Positions 31,975-41,263 of a stretch of DNA of 64,000 nt are shown piece after piece (position 1 is the stretch's first letter; every line of letters begins with the position of its first letter). The DNA lies in NCBI RefSeq assembly GCF_022832975.1, contig NZ_CP094846.1:2183501-2247500 (forward strand), in the 5' to 3' direction. Made by a program: the position numbers and the translations under genes. The DNA comes from Ornithobacterium rhinotracheale (GTDB lineage Bacteria; Bacteroidota; Bacteroidia; Flavobacteriales; Weeksellaceae). The notes beneath the pieces are model-generated. The model worked only from the letters and a program-made list of their open reading frames with translations. It was not told the DNA's origin and made no database searches.

Positions 31975-34900
31975 AATATACAGAAATAATGATGTTGTTG
32001 CTACAGTGAGAGCTAACGGCAGTCTTACGGAGAAAATCTTTGGCGAGGAAACACTAACGATGGACTTCACGCTAAATCATTTTATTCTCTTTAAGATTGG
32101 CGACCGCGTGAGCGTTTATGATAAGAATTACTATATCGTAGAAGAACCCAGTGTGGAGAAGATAAGCACTCGGCAGTATCGTTATAACCTTACATTTAAC
32201 GGCGTTAAATACCGATTAGGAGAGATTAAATATTTCTTTTACGACCACGAAAATCAGCTTACCGTTTCGGAGTTTTCTATTACAGGCACGGCGTCCAAAA
32301 TGCTAGAGCTTGTCGTGGCAAACACTAACAGAGCGGGGCAATTAGGCTGGCGCATTGGCAAGGTGTCCACTATGGAGACCAAAACCGTTGATTTCAGTGA
32401 TTACAATTGCCTTGCAGCTCTTACCCGCATTGCCGAAGAATTTGATATTGAACTTTGGATTGGTGCCGATAAAAGCATTCATTTAGAGAACCGCACGCAG
32501 TCTTCTGGGTACAGGCTGGAGTACGGCAAGTCCAAAGGCATAAAAAGCATTAGCCGCAACCCTTACACCGAGGCTAATTTAGTAACACGCTTGTATGCGC
32601 AAGGCGGGGCTAAAAATTTGCCGGCTAATTACCGAAGTGGGCAAAAAAGACTTAGAATGCCCGTGCCTTATTTGGAGAAAAATACCGCATTCTATGGTGT
32701 GGTGGAGCATTTGCAGAACTTTGATGAGATTTACCCTAAGCGTGTGGGTAAAGTAACCAAAGTTTTTGACAATGAACCCCGCATGTTTGCCGACGAAACG
32801 CTTGATTTTGACTTGAACGAATACAACCAATACGGCTCGAAATACTTGATAGCTGGCACTTCGGCTAAGGTAATATTTCAAACTGGAGACTTGGCGGGCT
32901 ATATTTTAGAAGTGCAAAAAGGTGGATTTAACAGTAAAACCAAAGCCTTTACCTTACTGAAAAATAAAGAGGAAAAAGCCTTTGAAATTCCAAGCGCGCA
33001 ATTTAAGCCACGCGTGGGCGATAAATACATTTTAGTAGATATTATGATGCCGGAGGCTTATGTATTAGCGGCTGAAAGAGAACTGCAAGCAGCGGCACAA
33101 AAGTATTTGGACAAAAACAGCAAGCAAAGATTTGTTTATGGTATCGTGCCAGATCCGCTGTATTTAAAGAAAATCAATTTTAGTTTAAAGCTAGGGAATA
33201 CCATTCGTTTCAAGGATGCGGATTTTGGGCTTGATGCGGATATTCGTGTGGTAAGCATTACGCGAGATATTAATAATCCGTATTTGACCACTTTTGAAAT
33301 TGCCGAGCAAGCAACCATTACGCAGTTAGTGCGCAATTACATAGAAAAAGAAAAGCGAGATAATATCATCATTGCAGAGCAGCGAAAAAATGAGCAAAGA
33401 ATTTCAGAAGCCTACGAAACTATGCAGGAAATTCAAAACAATACATTTGATGCTGACGGCTATTTCAAACCAGAGAAAATTAAGCCGTTAAGCATTGAAA
33501 CAAAGATGCTATCCGTAGGTGCGCCCTTGCAGCAGTTTGATTTGTTCGATGTGATTATTTTCCAATCCTCCGCCAATGAGGTGAAAAACACCGCTGGAAC
33601 TTTGATACATTACACCATTGCCGACAGCCCAAAAACTTGGAATATTGCGCAAGGAAGCCACACGCTCAAAGCCAACGAGGCTAGCTATATATATGCCAAA
33701 TGTGAGCGCAATGGCAACCGCGGGACTATTCTATGCACAAGCAAGAAAATAGCCGCGCTTAGTGATGGGAATTATTACCACTTTGAACTAGGTTATATTT
33801 CCACGCTGAAAGATAAAGAGGTTAGAAAAATTAAATTGATTTCTGGATTTACGGCTATCAATGGCGGAGAAATAACCACAGGACGAATTACCTCTCAAGA
33901 TGGCAATAACTGGATAGATATTAAAGAGGACGAAATAGAAATAAACGCCAAAGTGCAATTTGCCTCAGATAGCCCAGCGCTTAGCCAGCTCAAAAACTAT
34001 GTAGACCAATCATTGACAAATATAAGCATAGCCAAGGGGAATATTGATAAGTCCATTTTGGACGGAGTTATTGCCGAGGCCGATGCCAAGGCAATAGAAA
34101 TGATGCTGGAAAATTTAAAAAGTGAGTTTACCGGAATTAATCAGCAGGCAGTGAAGATTTTGGAGAAAGTAAGCGATGCAGAAATTCTTAATGCTAAAAA
34201 TGCCTACGAGCATAGCTTTAATGAGTTAAGTAGTCTCATCTCCTCTGCCATTGCAGATAAGGGTGTAAGCGATGCCGAACGCCAAAGAATTAAAGAGAAA
34301 TTTGAGGACTATCGGACTAAAATTACCGACTTAACCAGTTCAATCGAAAAGCTAAACTGGAATGCCAGAGAACGCACAGAAATTGCTTACTCACGCACAG
34401 AGCGTTTGCAAAAAGTAACAGACTTTTTAAGCACTACCATTGACGGTGATGTGATTAGTACCGGTGTTTTGCAAGTAGGTGGCCTTGATGCCAGCGGGGA
34501 GAGCAAGTCCAATGCAGGCATTAGTGGCACCACAGAAAAAGGTGAGGGAAATGATGTAAGATTTTGGGCGGGCAGCACCGCCGAGAACAAGGACAATGCC
34601 CCTTTCCGAGTATTGGAAAATGGCAGTTTATTTTCTACGGCTGGAGAAGTGGGAGGTTTTAGAATAGATGAAAGTAGCTTAGGTTCTTACGGTACGGGCA
34701 ATGAATTTTCATACATAGAGAACCGAGGCACCCAAATAATGAATGCCTCAGCCGAGGCAGGCTGGCGCGCAATACAAATAAACAAGCGCGACCTGCCCTA
34801 TGAAGATGTAGGGCTTGTGGTTCGAACCATGCGGCTAAGAGAGGGGCGCAGGCTTGTGGCTCTGAGGCTAGATGCAGCCAATATATCTGGCATAAAAAAT

Positions 34901-35347
34901 AGTGAAAATATAGCCTTAGATATTACTAGCGGTCTCACAAAAATAAATGACAGATTGTATCAAAAAGGGCAAAAAGTGCTTTTCAGCACTGGTTATATTG
35001 GCCGTGCATACGATAATGTAGTAAAAGATAATTATAGGCAAACGCATGATTTTGTTTTTAACCAAGTGAATGGCAATATTACCATTACACTACCAAGCAC
35101 AAGCGATATTAAAAGAAATGTAGCCGTGGATAGCTACAATGAGCTAGTGAGCTTTGAGCTTAACTTTTTAGTAACGAAAAGAGCCACTGGAAGAATTACC
35201 ATTCAAGGGGCACCGGATGCCCAAATGCTAAACTCCGATGGCGGAATTATTTACGGCGGTAATGGATATCTCTATTTAACCCGTGGCGACAGCGTAAAAG
35301 TTCGTTATGCCGATGGAGATTATTACTTAATTCAAGAAAGAAGATAA
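31964..35347 (+). CDS. Tail tip hub / central tail protein
   Basis: 1127 residues. The N-terminal third (KIYRNNDVVATVRANGSLTEKIFGEETLTMDF, YYIVEEPSVEKISTRQYRYNL) fits the phage tail hub or tail-endopeptidase fold. The middle (about 480-830) has helical and beta-helical stretches, and the C-terminal part (about 840-1127) resembles fibre or adhesin beta structure (VGGFRIDESSLGSYGTGN). No lysozyme motif is seen. It ends 3 bases before the holin-like gene. Confidence 0.75.
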   Translation: MKYKIYRNNDVVATVRANGSLTEKIFGEETLTMDFTLNHFILFKIGDRVSVYDKNYYIVEEPSVEKISTRQYRYNLTFNGVKYRLGEIKYFFYDHENQLTVSEFSITGTASKMLELVVANTNRAGQLGWRIGKVSTMETKTVDFSDYNCLAALTRIAEEFDIELWIGADKSIHLENRTQSSGYRLEYGKSKGIKSISRNPYTEANLVTRLYAQGGAKNLPANYRSGQKRLRMPVPYLEKNTAFYGVVEHLQNFDEIYPKRVGKVTKVFDNEPRMFADETLDFDLNEYNQYGSKYLIAGTSAKVIFQTGDLAGYILEVQKGGFNSKTKAFTLLKNKEEKAFEIPSAQFKPRVGDKYILVDIMMPEAYVLAAERELQAAAQKYLDKNSKQRFVYGIVPDPLYLKKINFSLKLGNTIRFKDADFGLDADIRVVSITRDINNPYLTTFEIAEQATITQLVRNYIEKEKRDNIIIAEQRKNEQRISEAYETMQEIQNNTFDADGYFKPEKIKPLSIETKMLSVGAPLQQFDLFDVIIFQSSANEVKNTAGTLIHYTIADSPKTWNIAQGSHTLKANEASYIYAKCERNGNRGTILCTSKKIAALSDGNYYHFELGYISTLKDKEVRKIKLISGFTAINGGEITTGRITSQDGNNWIDIKEDEIEINAKVQFASDSPALSQLKNYVDQSLTNISIAKGNIDKSILDGVIAEADAKAIEMMLENLKSEFTGINQQAVKILEKVSDAEILNAKNAYEHSFNELSSLISSAIADKGVSDAERQRIKEKFEDYRTKITDLTSSIEKLNWNARERTEIAYSRTERLQKVTDFLSTTIDGDVISTGVLQVGGLDASGESKSNAGISGTTEKGEGNDVRFWAGSTAENKDNAPFRVLENGSLFSTAGEVGGFRIDESSLGSYGTGNEFSYIENRGTQIMNASAEAGWRAIQINKRDLPYEDVGLVVRTMRLREGRRLVALRLDAANISGIKNSENIALDITSGLTKINDRLYQKGQKVLFSTGYIGRAYDNVVKDNYRQTHDFVFNQVNGNITITLPSTSDIKRNVAVDSYNELVSFELNFLVTKRATGRITIQGAPDAQMLNSDGGIIYGGNGYLYLTRGDSVKVRYADGDYYLIQERR

Positions 35348-35350
35348 GCT

Positions 35351-35851
35351 ATGATACTAGATTTATTAAACAATAATTACGAAGCGCTCATTACACAGCT
35401 ATGGCTAGTGATAAGCGTGTGGGTGGTCGTTTTAATTGCGATGGCCGTAGACTTCGCCGCAGGGCTGAAAAAAGCCCGTGAGCTGGGCGAGGCACGCACG
35501 AGCGAGGGATACCGCAGAACCATCAATAAATTCGTTTTTTATTATTCGATGATGAGCTTTGCGCTGATGTTTGACTTTCTCGATGTGATTACACCAGTGA
35601 TACTTCCACACCCACTCCCTCTGATACCGCTATTTAGCATACTTGGAGCCATTGCCTTAGTATTTACCGAAGTGAAATCAGTCTATGAAAAGGCCGAGGA
35701 CAAGCTCCGGCGAAAGACTGACAAAAGCGTTGAGGAGCTAATACGAATATTTAAAAACCGTGAGGACTTAATGGGAAGCGTTTTAGAAATGCTCCGCGAG
35801 GAAAAACAAAAACAAGACGACCAAAAAACAAGCGAAAATGAATTGCAGTAA
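35351..35851 (+). CDS. Holin-like membrane protein
   Basis: 166 residues with two to three membrane helices: about 16-34 (LWLVISVWVVVLIAMAVDFA), 60-80 (YYSMMSFALMFDFLDVI) and 86-108 (PLPLIPLFSILGAIALVF). A charged cytoplasmic helix of about 50 residues follows. This resembles the Bacteroidota phage holin family. It lies several genes before the endolysin, so a role in tail-region membrane function cannot be ruled out. Confidence 0.65.
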   Translation: MILDLLNNNYEALITQLWLVISVWVVVLIAMAVDFAAGLKKARELGEARTSEGYRRTINKFVFYYSMMSFALMFDFLDVITPVILPHPLPLIPLFSILGAIALVFTEVKSVYEKAEDKLRRKTDKSVEELIRIFKNREDLMGSVLEMLREEKQKQDDQKTSENELQ

Positions 35852-36188
35852 AGACACCGCCCGATTAGACTTAGTGTTTAGAGAGGGAGATACCTCGCCC
35901 GCGTGGACGATAAACCTCCTAGACGGCGATGGAAAATCCGTAGATATAAGTGGCTTTCAGTTTTATATGGAAACCCAAGATTTGAACGGCAATCGCCAAG
36001 AACTTAGAACCATTGGGCGGGGGCTTTCCATTGAACACAATAATTTGATAATTGAAAAAAAGCAAAGAGAAAATTTGCCCGATGGCATCTATTCCTATGC
36101 GCTGAAAATGAAAAAAAACAACGGCGATATAATCACATTTTTGGAGGGAAAACTAACGATTAAAAAACTCATAGCCCATGAAAGTTAA
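35838..36188 (+). CDS. BppU-like baseplate/fibre adaptor
   Basis: 116 residues: TARLDLVFREGDTSPAWTINLLDGDGKSVDISGFQFYM, then LPDGIYSYALKMKKNNGDIITFLEGKLTI. This beta-sandwich pattern matches the N-terminal domain of BppU-like proteins that hold receptor-binding proteins. It directly precedes the fibre gene and overlaps it by 11 bases. Confidence 0.68.
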   Translation: MNCSKDTARLDLVFREGDTSPAWTINLLDGDGKSVDISGFQFYMETQDLNGNRQELRTIGRGLSIEHNNLIIEKKQRENLPDGIYSYALKMKKNNGDIITFLEGKLTIKKLIAHES

Positions 36189-37851
36189 AGTAAATAAAAC
36201 CGAAAGGAAAATCACCGTAAATATTGAAAAGGGGGATGTTTTCAGCATTCAAAAGTTCATCAATACGATGAACCATACCACTGCCGAAGAAAAAGGAGAA
36301 ATCAAGGCGGCAATGTTTGGTGATGAAATAGATAACAAAGCCAATGCTGATGCTTCTAATATCTCTGAAACTACCAAGTGGAAAAAGAAGCTGGAATATC
36401 TTACGGCTGCGGATATTGAAAGCAAAGCCGAGGCAAGTGATTTAACAAATGCAAAAGAAGATTTGCAAGAGGCCATCGCTTTAAAAGCTGACGAAACCGC
36501 CTTGCAAAGCACCAACTCAAGCGTGGCGTCTATTCAGAGCAGAGTGGATATAATTAACCAGCTCCTCCAAGTGAACGATGACACCTTGGATGAATTGCAA
36601 GAAATTGTCACTTTCATCAAGCAAAATAAAGAAGATTTGCAAAATCTCGATGTTTCAAATATTGCGGGGCTTGCTGATGCCTTAAATAATAAATTAGATA
36701 GAGAAGATGCAAGATATAAGTTTCTGAAAGAGGACGGAACAGCTTTAAAACTTCTTTATAATAAAGACCTTGATGATTTGGTAGACTCAGGCTTATATAT
36801 AATTAGAAATAACCCAAATAAGGCTGAAAAATTTCATTTGCCTACTATGCAAAAGGGCTTCACTTATGATTATCATAAACTTATCGTATTGTCTGAAATG
36901 GGAAAAGGTGCCTTTTCGAAGTCTATTACGCAAATAATTTTACCTATTCACACTAACACAAAAATGTTTTATAGAATAAGAAACTATTACGGAAATTGGA
37001 GTGGTTGGAAAGAAATTATTACTAGTGATTCAAGTGAATATTTTGGGCTTTCTCAAGCAAATCAAACCATTGAAAGCGGCGTTATCCGTGAGATTGATGT
37101 GCAAGGGCGTTTGGATGTTAAAAATCTAACTGAAAAGGAAAGCGCCAATACGCAGTTTTCTAAGGTTTTGGTATTGGACAATAAGGGTACTCTTGCCCAA
37201 AAAGACGCGAGCAATTGGCAGAAAACTAGACTAACCTCAGATTATGGTCAAACGCAAGACTTTAACGAAGACGACCTTAATAAATTTGATAGAAGTAAAA
37301 CAGGTTTTTTTAGCGTAAAAAAAAGAGAAGTAAAAAATAATCCATTTCCTTTTGGTAGGGGAATGCTTTTCAGCTACGGAAATGCAACTAGTGCCACTCA
37401 ATTTATTTCATCAACCATGTATGAGGCGAGATTCAGCACTTTGTATTTTCGTTGCAATAGTAATGTTTGGGGATATGACAGATGGCGCAAAATCACAACG
37501 GAGGAAGATTTAGGCTATTTTCCCCCAAGCCACTACGGAAGTTATGACCAAAATAAAATAGTGTTTAAGCCGATACGAACTGGTGGATTTGCCTCAGCTA
37601 GCTATACTGGCGCTTTAATCTATGGCGTGAATAATAGCTCGCACAAAACAGGTTCACTCTCTACATTTGAGTTAGACCTAGAGGGAGCTATTAGCGGAAG
37701 AAAAGCCTTGATTAATTTTAACGGCGATGCCCTGCCTAATATTCCACAAATTAAATACTCAAATAAAGAGGCTTTTCAGCCAAATGTTGAGCTTAAAATT
37801 CATCTAACATACATTGATAGAAATACTATACTAGGAACTATTTATAAATAA
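36178..37851 (+). CDS. Tail fibre / receptor-binding protein
   Basis: 557 residues. The N-terminal region (about 1-190) is helical with Ala/Asp-rich repeats (KADETALQSTNSSVASIQSRVD) expected to form a trimeric coiled coil. The centre contains two pyocin-knob-like segments (YYGNWSGWKEIITS near 275, and NVWGYDRWRKITTEED near 420). A C-terminal beta domain ends in HLTYIDRNTILGTIYK. It is the best candidate for the host-range determinant. Base composition is more AT-rich than the upstream genes, as is common for exchanged fibre modules. Confidence 0.85.
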   Translation: MKVKVNKTERKITVNIEKGDVFSIQKFINTMNHTTAEEKGEIKAAMFGDEIDNKANADASNISETTKWKKKLEYLTAADIESKAEASDLTNAKEDLQEAIALKADETALQSTNSSVASIQSRVDIINQLLQVNDDTLDELQEIVTFIKQNKEDLQNLDVSNIAGLADALNNKLDREDARYKFLKEDGTALKLLYNKDLDDLVDSGLYIIRNNPNKAEKFHLPTMQKGFTYDYHKLIVLSEMGKGAFSKSITQIILPIHTNTKMFYRIRNYYGNWSGWKEIITSDSSEYFGLSQANQTIESGVIREIDVQGRLDVKNLTEKESANTQFSKVLVLDNKGTLAQKDASNWQKTRLTSDYGQTQDFNEDDLNKFDRSKTGFFSVKKREVKNNPFPFGRGMLFSYGNATSATQFISSTMYEARFSTLYFRCNSNVWGYDRWRKITTEEDLGYFPPSHYGSYDQNKIVFKPIRTGGFASASYTGALIYGVNNSSHKTGSLSTFELDLEGAISGRKALINFNGDALPNIPQIKYSNKEAFQPNVELKIHLTYIDRNTILGTIYK

Positions 37852-37856
37852 GAAAT

Positions 37857-38303
37857 ATGAAAACACCGATAAACTTAGAAGAAAACAAAGAGATTTTCAA
37901 AGGGAAATTCCAGCATCAGATTAGCAACGATCCCAAAAGTGGATTAATCCGCGTGATTGATTATTTCGGGATTAGCATTTCGCAGCGATACGAGATAATA
38001 GAACACGATGCCGAAACAAAGTATTTTAATCAACAAGGCGAGTACCTGCCTAAGTTCACGCATGTAACGCGCCAGCGTCACCGACCTTGGACAGTGGACA
38101 ATACTTATCAAGTAGTAAAGAGAGATTTGCGAACTGGAGAGCCTTTAAAAGGCGAAGATGAAGAAAATTTAATGGTAGATGCCTACGATTATTTTTCCGA
38201 GGTGGTGTTTAAAGGGCAAGCCTCGCAGATTGATATTTTGAAGAAGTCCATCGACCTTGATGACATAAATAATTTATTCAACGAAGATGAAAACACTGAT
38301 TAA
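37857..38303 (+). CDS. Hypothetical protein after the tail fibre, 148 residues
   Basis: Soluble, charged: DYFGISISQRYEIIEHDAETKYFNQQGEYLP, then FTHVTRQRHRPWTVDNTYQVV. It may be a fibre assembly chaperone because of its place. The last 17 bases overlap the next gene. No family is recognised. Confidence 0.6.
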   Translation: MKTPINLEENKEIFKGKFQHQISNDPKSGLIRVIDYFGISISQRYEIIEHDAETKYFNQQGEYLPKFTHVTRQRHRPWTVDNTYQVVKRDLRTGEPLKGEDEENLMVDAYDYFSEVVFKGQASQIDILKKSIDLDDINNLFNEDENTD

Positions 38304-38691
38304 CCTATTAATTTTCATTATCGCGCCTGTGCTGGTGCTGGCACTTACGCCTATAAATGTGGCAATTGTATTCGCCAAGGATTGCCGAAAAAAAGGCTTT
38401 AAAAACGCTTTCAAGGGCATGGCAGATTATTTCCGTGAAAGTGCTTATAGGTGGGATGTATTCGGTTGCTCGGAGCTCCGCGCGCTTTGGAACTGCGCCC
38501 TCAAAACTAAGCAAGGTAAAGAATTTGGCAAACGCGGATTAAGCCTAAGCTCAGACCTCGGCATGCAAGAAGTAAACGGAACCATGAGCAGAACAGGTGC
38601 CGTGCTTAATGCTTTGCTCTTTCTCATCGAGCGCAACCATTGCCGAAAGGCTTACGAAAACGATGAACTAAAACAAAAAAATAACATTTAA
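38287..38691 (+). CDS. Hypothetical membrane-anchored protein, 134 residues
   Basis: One N-terminal membrane helix (about 4-28, LINLLIFIIAPVLVLALTPINVAIVF) is followed by a soluble part with several Cys and His (FGCSELRALWNCALKT, ERNHCRK). It is probably a lysis-cassette or membrane accessory gene. No family is recognised. Confidence 0.6.
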   Translation: MKTLINLLIFIIAPVLVLALTPINVAIVFAKDCRKKGFKNAFKGMADYFRESAYRWDVFGCSELRALWNCALKTKQGKEFGKRGLSLSSDLGMQEVNGTMSRTGAVLNALLFLIERNHCRKAYENDELKQKNNI

Positions 38692-38702
38692 AATTTACAG
38701 AT

Positions 38703-39041
38703 ATGAAAGAATTATTTAAACTTTTGAAAAAGATTTTTCGAGGTTTTAACCCCGTGAAACTTGTAACGAGAATTATTGGGCAAGGTATCATTCTTGGCTT
38801 TATTTACGCCATTGGGCTGAATTGGATAGACCCCGCACCGCTGAACTTTTGGCGTGCTTTGGCCTACGCCATTACTATTTATGTGATTTCATTGCATTTC
38901 TGGTATTTGGTGAGCTTGGCTTGGGTGAAATCCTTTAAAATAACCGACGGCAGGTCGCTCATGTACTCATTAAACGGCGAGTTGCTATTTGGTATTTTAT
39001 ATATTATTGCGATAACCTTTAGCGGAGACCTTTCGGCATGA
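38703..39041 (+). CDS. Hypothetical multi-span membrane protein, 112 residues
   Basis: Three likely helices: about 24-42, 52-72 (LAYAITIYVISLHFWYLVSLAW) and 90-110. The stop overlaps the next ATG by 4 bases. It may take part in holin or antiholin function together with the next gene. Confidence 0.6.
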   Translation: MKELFKLLKKIFRGFNPVKLVTRIIGQGIILGFIYAIGLNWIDPAPLNFWRALAYAITIYVISLHFWYLVSLAWVKSFKITDGRSLMYSLNGELLFGILYIIAITFSGDLSA

Positions 39042-39289
39042 TACCAGTAGACAAAGCATTGCACAGTGCAGTAGGCTTGGCGATAACATTTGTTGTCGCC
39101 TATGCCTTACTCCTGTTAGGTTTTAAATGGTGGGGAGCTCTTTTAATTGGCTACTTTGTAACCGTTGCTTTTGCCTTTCTCAACGAGCTAAGAGACTATT
39201 TAGCTTATGGCTTGTTTGATTGGGGCGATGTTACCGCTACCATTAACCCTATCGTATTTTTTAACTATTTAATTCAATTGAAGTTATGA
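39038..39289 (+). CDS. Small membrane protein, holin candidate, 83 residues
   Basis: Two or three helices (AVGLAITFVVAYALLLLGF, GALLIGYFVTVAFAFL). It is located immediately before the endolysin with a 4-base overlap, which makes it the strongest positional candidate for the holin that releases the M15 enzyme. Confidence 0.6.
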   Translation: MIPVDKALHSAVGLAITFVVAYALLLLGFKWWGALLIGYFVTVAFAFLNELRDYLAYGLFDWGDVTATINPIVFFNYLIQLKL

Positions 39290-39663
39290 GATTAAGCAAA
39301 GATTTTGATTTAAAAGAATTTGAGAGCCACGACGGAAGCACGACACCCGAGTTTGTGCTCAAAAACTTGCAGGCGCTAGCCAAGAATTTACAAGTTTTAC
39401 GCGACTTTCTCGGCAAACCTGTAATGGTAAACTCTGGTTACCGAAGCGTGGCGCACAACCGCCGAATTGGCGGCAAAGTAAATAGCCAACATTTGCAAGG
39501 AAAGGCAGCCGATATTCGTGTGGAGGGCATAACGCCTGAAAAACTTGCCTCAACCATTGAAAAGCTAATTTACAACGGCAAAATGAAACAGGGCGGTTTA
39601 GGCATTTATCCCACATTTGTGCATTATGATATTCGTGGAACCAAGGCAAGATGGAAAGGATGA
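39286..39663 (+). CDS. Endolysin, peptidase M15A family
   Basis: 125 residues, the usual size. Zinc ligands are visible: H69 and D76 in SQHLQGKAADIRV and H113 in FVHYDIRG. NSGYRSVAHN is also typical. It should cut the D-Ala to meso-DAP crosslink region of the cell wall. There is no signal peptide, so export through a holin is expected. It overlaps the spanin gene by 13 bases. Confidence 0.93.
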   Translation: MRLSKDFDLKEFESHDGSTTPEFVLKNLQALAKNLQVLRDFLGKPVMVNSGYRSVAHNRRIGGKVNSQHLQGKAADIRVEGITPEKLASTIEKLIYNGKMKQGGLGIYPTFVHYDIRGTKARWKG

Positions 39664-40220
39664 GAAATGTAATATTTATTCTATTGTGTTTTTTGCTTTC
39701 AAATTGCAAAACACAAACGGCAAAAATGGAGAGCCGTGTATTCACCGAGGTGCAACAAAACGAACAATTCCTTAGGTTAAATAAAAGTGATTTCAGTTAT
39801 CTGGAAAAAACGGATAACTCACTGAGTAGCCTATTAAATTTTGGTTATGATTTCACGCTAAGCTCGCAAGATAGCACGAAACCAGCACGGATAACGGAAT
39901 ATCGGAAGGGCAAACCATTTCGTGAAATTGTAGCAGAAAACGCTACTTATACGGAGAAAAAAAGCCAAAAAGATAGCTCAAATCATAAGCATAGTAACGA
40001 GCTATATAGCAGAATAAGCGAACTGCAAACACGGCTGGAGCACCAGCAAGTTTCTATTTCAGCACTTGAAAAAATAACAATAAGGCAAAAGCAAGACAAT
40101 ATCAAACTGGCTAATAACTTTAAATACTTGCTTTGGGCAGTTATATTATTTGGTATTGTTTACATAGGTTCAAGTACTGGTATTTTTAAAGCGTTTAAAC
40201 GGCTTTTAAATAGAACTTAA
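39651..40220 (+). CDS. Putative unimolecular spanin (lipoprotein with C-terminal membrane helix)
   Basis: 189 residues (186 from the ATG at 39660). It starts with a lipoprotein signal (VIFILLCFLLSNC). A periplasmic region with predicted coiled coil (about 120-160, LYSRISELQTRLEHQQVSIS) leads to a C-terminal membrane helix (about 161-180, YLLWAVILFGIVYIG) and a basic end. A lipid anchor in the outer membrane plus an inner-membrane anchor in one chain is the u-spanin architecture, and the gene follows the endolysin. It would fuse the membranes in the last lysis step. Confidence 0.72.
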   Translation: MERMRNVIFILLCFLLSNCKTQTAKMESRVFTEVQQNEQFLRLNKSDFSYLEKTDNSLSSLLNFGYDFTLSSQDSTKPARITEYRKGKPFREIVAENATYTEKKSQKDSSNHKHSNELYSRISELQTRLEHQQVSISALEKITIRQKQDNIKLANNFKYLLWAVILFGIVYIGSSTGIFKAFKRLLNRT

Positions 40221-40243
40221 ATATCGTTTAAAACTTCTTTTTT

Positions 40244-40272
40244 GGAGGACGAGAAGTAAAAAAAAGTCCTCC
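40244..40272 (+). terminator. Hairpin after the lysis cassette
   Basis: GGAGGAC (40244-40250) pairs with GTCCTCC (40266-40272) around a 15-base purine-rich loop, followed by GCTTTT. A modest terminator. Confidence 0.5.
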
Positions 40273-40286
40273 GCTTTTAAATAGAT

Positions 40287-40377
40287 CCGACTCAATTTAA
40301 AACACGAGCCACGCAGGTACAGAAGACTAAAAGTCTTCTGTACCTGCGTGGCTTTTTTTGTGTTTTTGTTGAGTCGG
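40287..40377. repeat. 91-bp near-perfect palindrome with strong terminator core
   Basis: The inner perfect 22-bp stem, 40307-40328 with 40332-40353, has a 3-base loop and a T7 run on the plus strand, making it an excellent terminator of the late operon. Further pairs extend it: AAAACAC with GTGTTTT, and CCGACTCAA (40287-40295) with TTGAGTCGG (40369-40377). A terminator does not need the outer arms. Confidence 0.9.
40287..40377 (-). ncRNA. Candidate leftward hairpin RNA
   Basis: A promoter on the minus strand (see 40382-40412) would start a transcript at about 40377, exactly the outer base of the palindrome. The RNA would fold on itself over about 91 bases. The 3' end is unclear; a T8 run occurs on this strand at 40265-40258. 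No protein is encoded. Confidence 0.4.
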
Positions 40378-40381
40378 ACGG

Positions 40382-40412
40382 CAAATATAAAAACAATTAA
40401 AAAAATAGACAA
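40382..40412 (-). promoter_or_regulatory. Leftward consensus promoter before the palindrome
   Basis: On the minus strand TTG (40412-40410), a 20-base spacer and TATATTTG (40389-40382) match the Bacteroidota consensus and equal the -7 of the phage early promoter. The TTG overlaps the methylase start codon on the other strand. Confidence 0.55.
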
Positions 40413-41263
40413 TGAAAAGAAAACAATTTAAATCAGCACCCTTGCCATTTCAAGGGCAAAAGCGGAATTTTGTAAAACATTTTAAAGCGGCTTTAAAAGA
40501 CTACCCGAGCGATGCCACTTATGTGGATTTGTTCGGAGGTTCGGGACTTTTAAGCCACACCGTGAAGTGCGTACACCCAGAGGCTAAGGTAATTTATAAC
40601 GACTTTGATAACTTTCAAAAGCGTTTAAAAGCCATTCCAGAAACTAATAAGATTTTAGAGGAACTCCGAGCTTTAAATCTTAAAACACCACGCGGAAAAA
40701 TCATCAGAGGCGAAGAAAAAGAGAAAGTACTAGAAGTGCTGAAAAGAGCCGATAAGCGCGGTTTTGTGGATTGGATAACCCTTTCGGGGAGTTTAAAATT
40801 TTCAATGAATTATGGTACCGAATTAAAGCATTTTACACACGATAGCCTTTACAATACCATTCGAAAAACCAATTTTGACGAGGCGTTCGATTACCTCGCA
40901 GGCATTGAAGTAGTAAGCGAGGATTACCGCCATTTATTCCAGAAGTATAAAGATTTGGATAATGTGGTATTTCTTGCCGATCCACCTTATTTAAGCACCG
41001 ATACCGCCACTTATGCCAGCAACAAATATTGGAAGCTCACAGATTATTTGGAAGTGTTGGAAACGCTACAAGGTTCGAGTTTCTTTTATTTTACCAGCAA
41101 TAAAAGCCAAGTCGTGGAGCTCTGCCAGTGGATTGGTACGCGTACGAGTGAAAATCTAAACCCATTTAAATATGCCACTTGTACGGCTATGACCAATTGC
41201 CCTACGCATAAAACTTCTTACCAAGATATAATGTATCACTATAAAAAACAGGAAGATGAATAA
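40412..41263 (+). CDS. D12-class DNA adenine methyltransferase
   Basis: 283 residues. It transfers a methyl group from SAM to adenine N6 in DNA. Motifs are PFQGQKRNF (start of the SAM-binding part), DLFGGSGLLS (FxGxG motif I), the catalytic DPPY at 190-193 (VVFLADPPYLS) and a closing FFYFTSNKS. The target site cannot be read. There is no partner nuclease, so this is a solitary phage methylase. It sits after the late terminators at the right end of the prophage and overlaps the next gene by 8 bases, as the first gene of a two-gene module. Confidence 0.92.
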   Translation: MKRKQFKSAPLPFQGQKRNFVKHFKAALKDYPSDATYVDLFGGSGLLSHTVKCVHPEAKVIYNDFDNFQKRLKAIPETNKILEELRALNLKTPRGKIIRGEEKEKVLEVLKRADKRGFVDWITLSGSLKFSMNYGTELKHFTHDSLYNTIRKTNFDEAFDYLAGIEVVSEDYRHLFQKYKDLDNVVFLADPPYLSTDTATYASNKYWKLTDYLEVLETLQGSSFFYFTSNKSQVVELCQWIGTRTSENLNPFKYATCTAMTNCPTHKTSYQDIMYHYKKQEDE

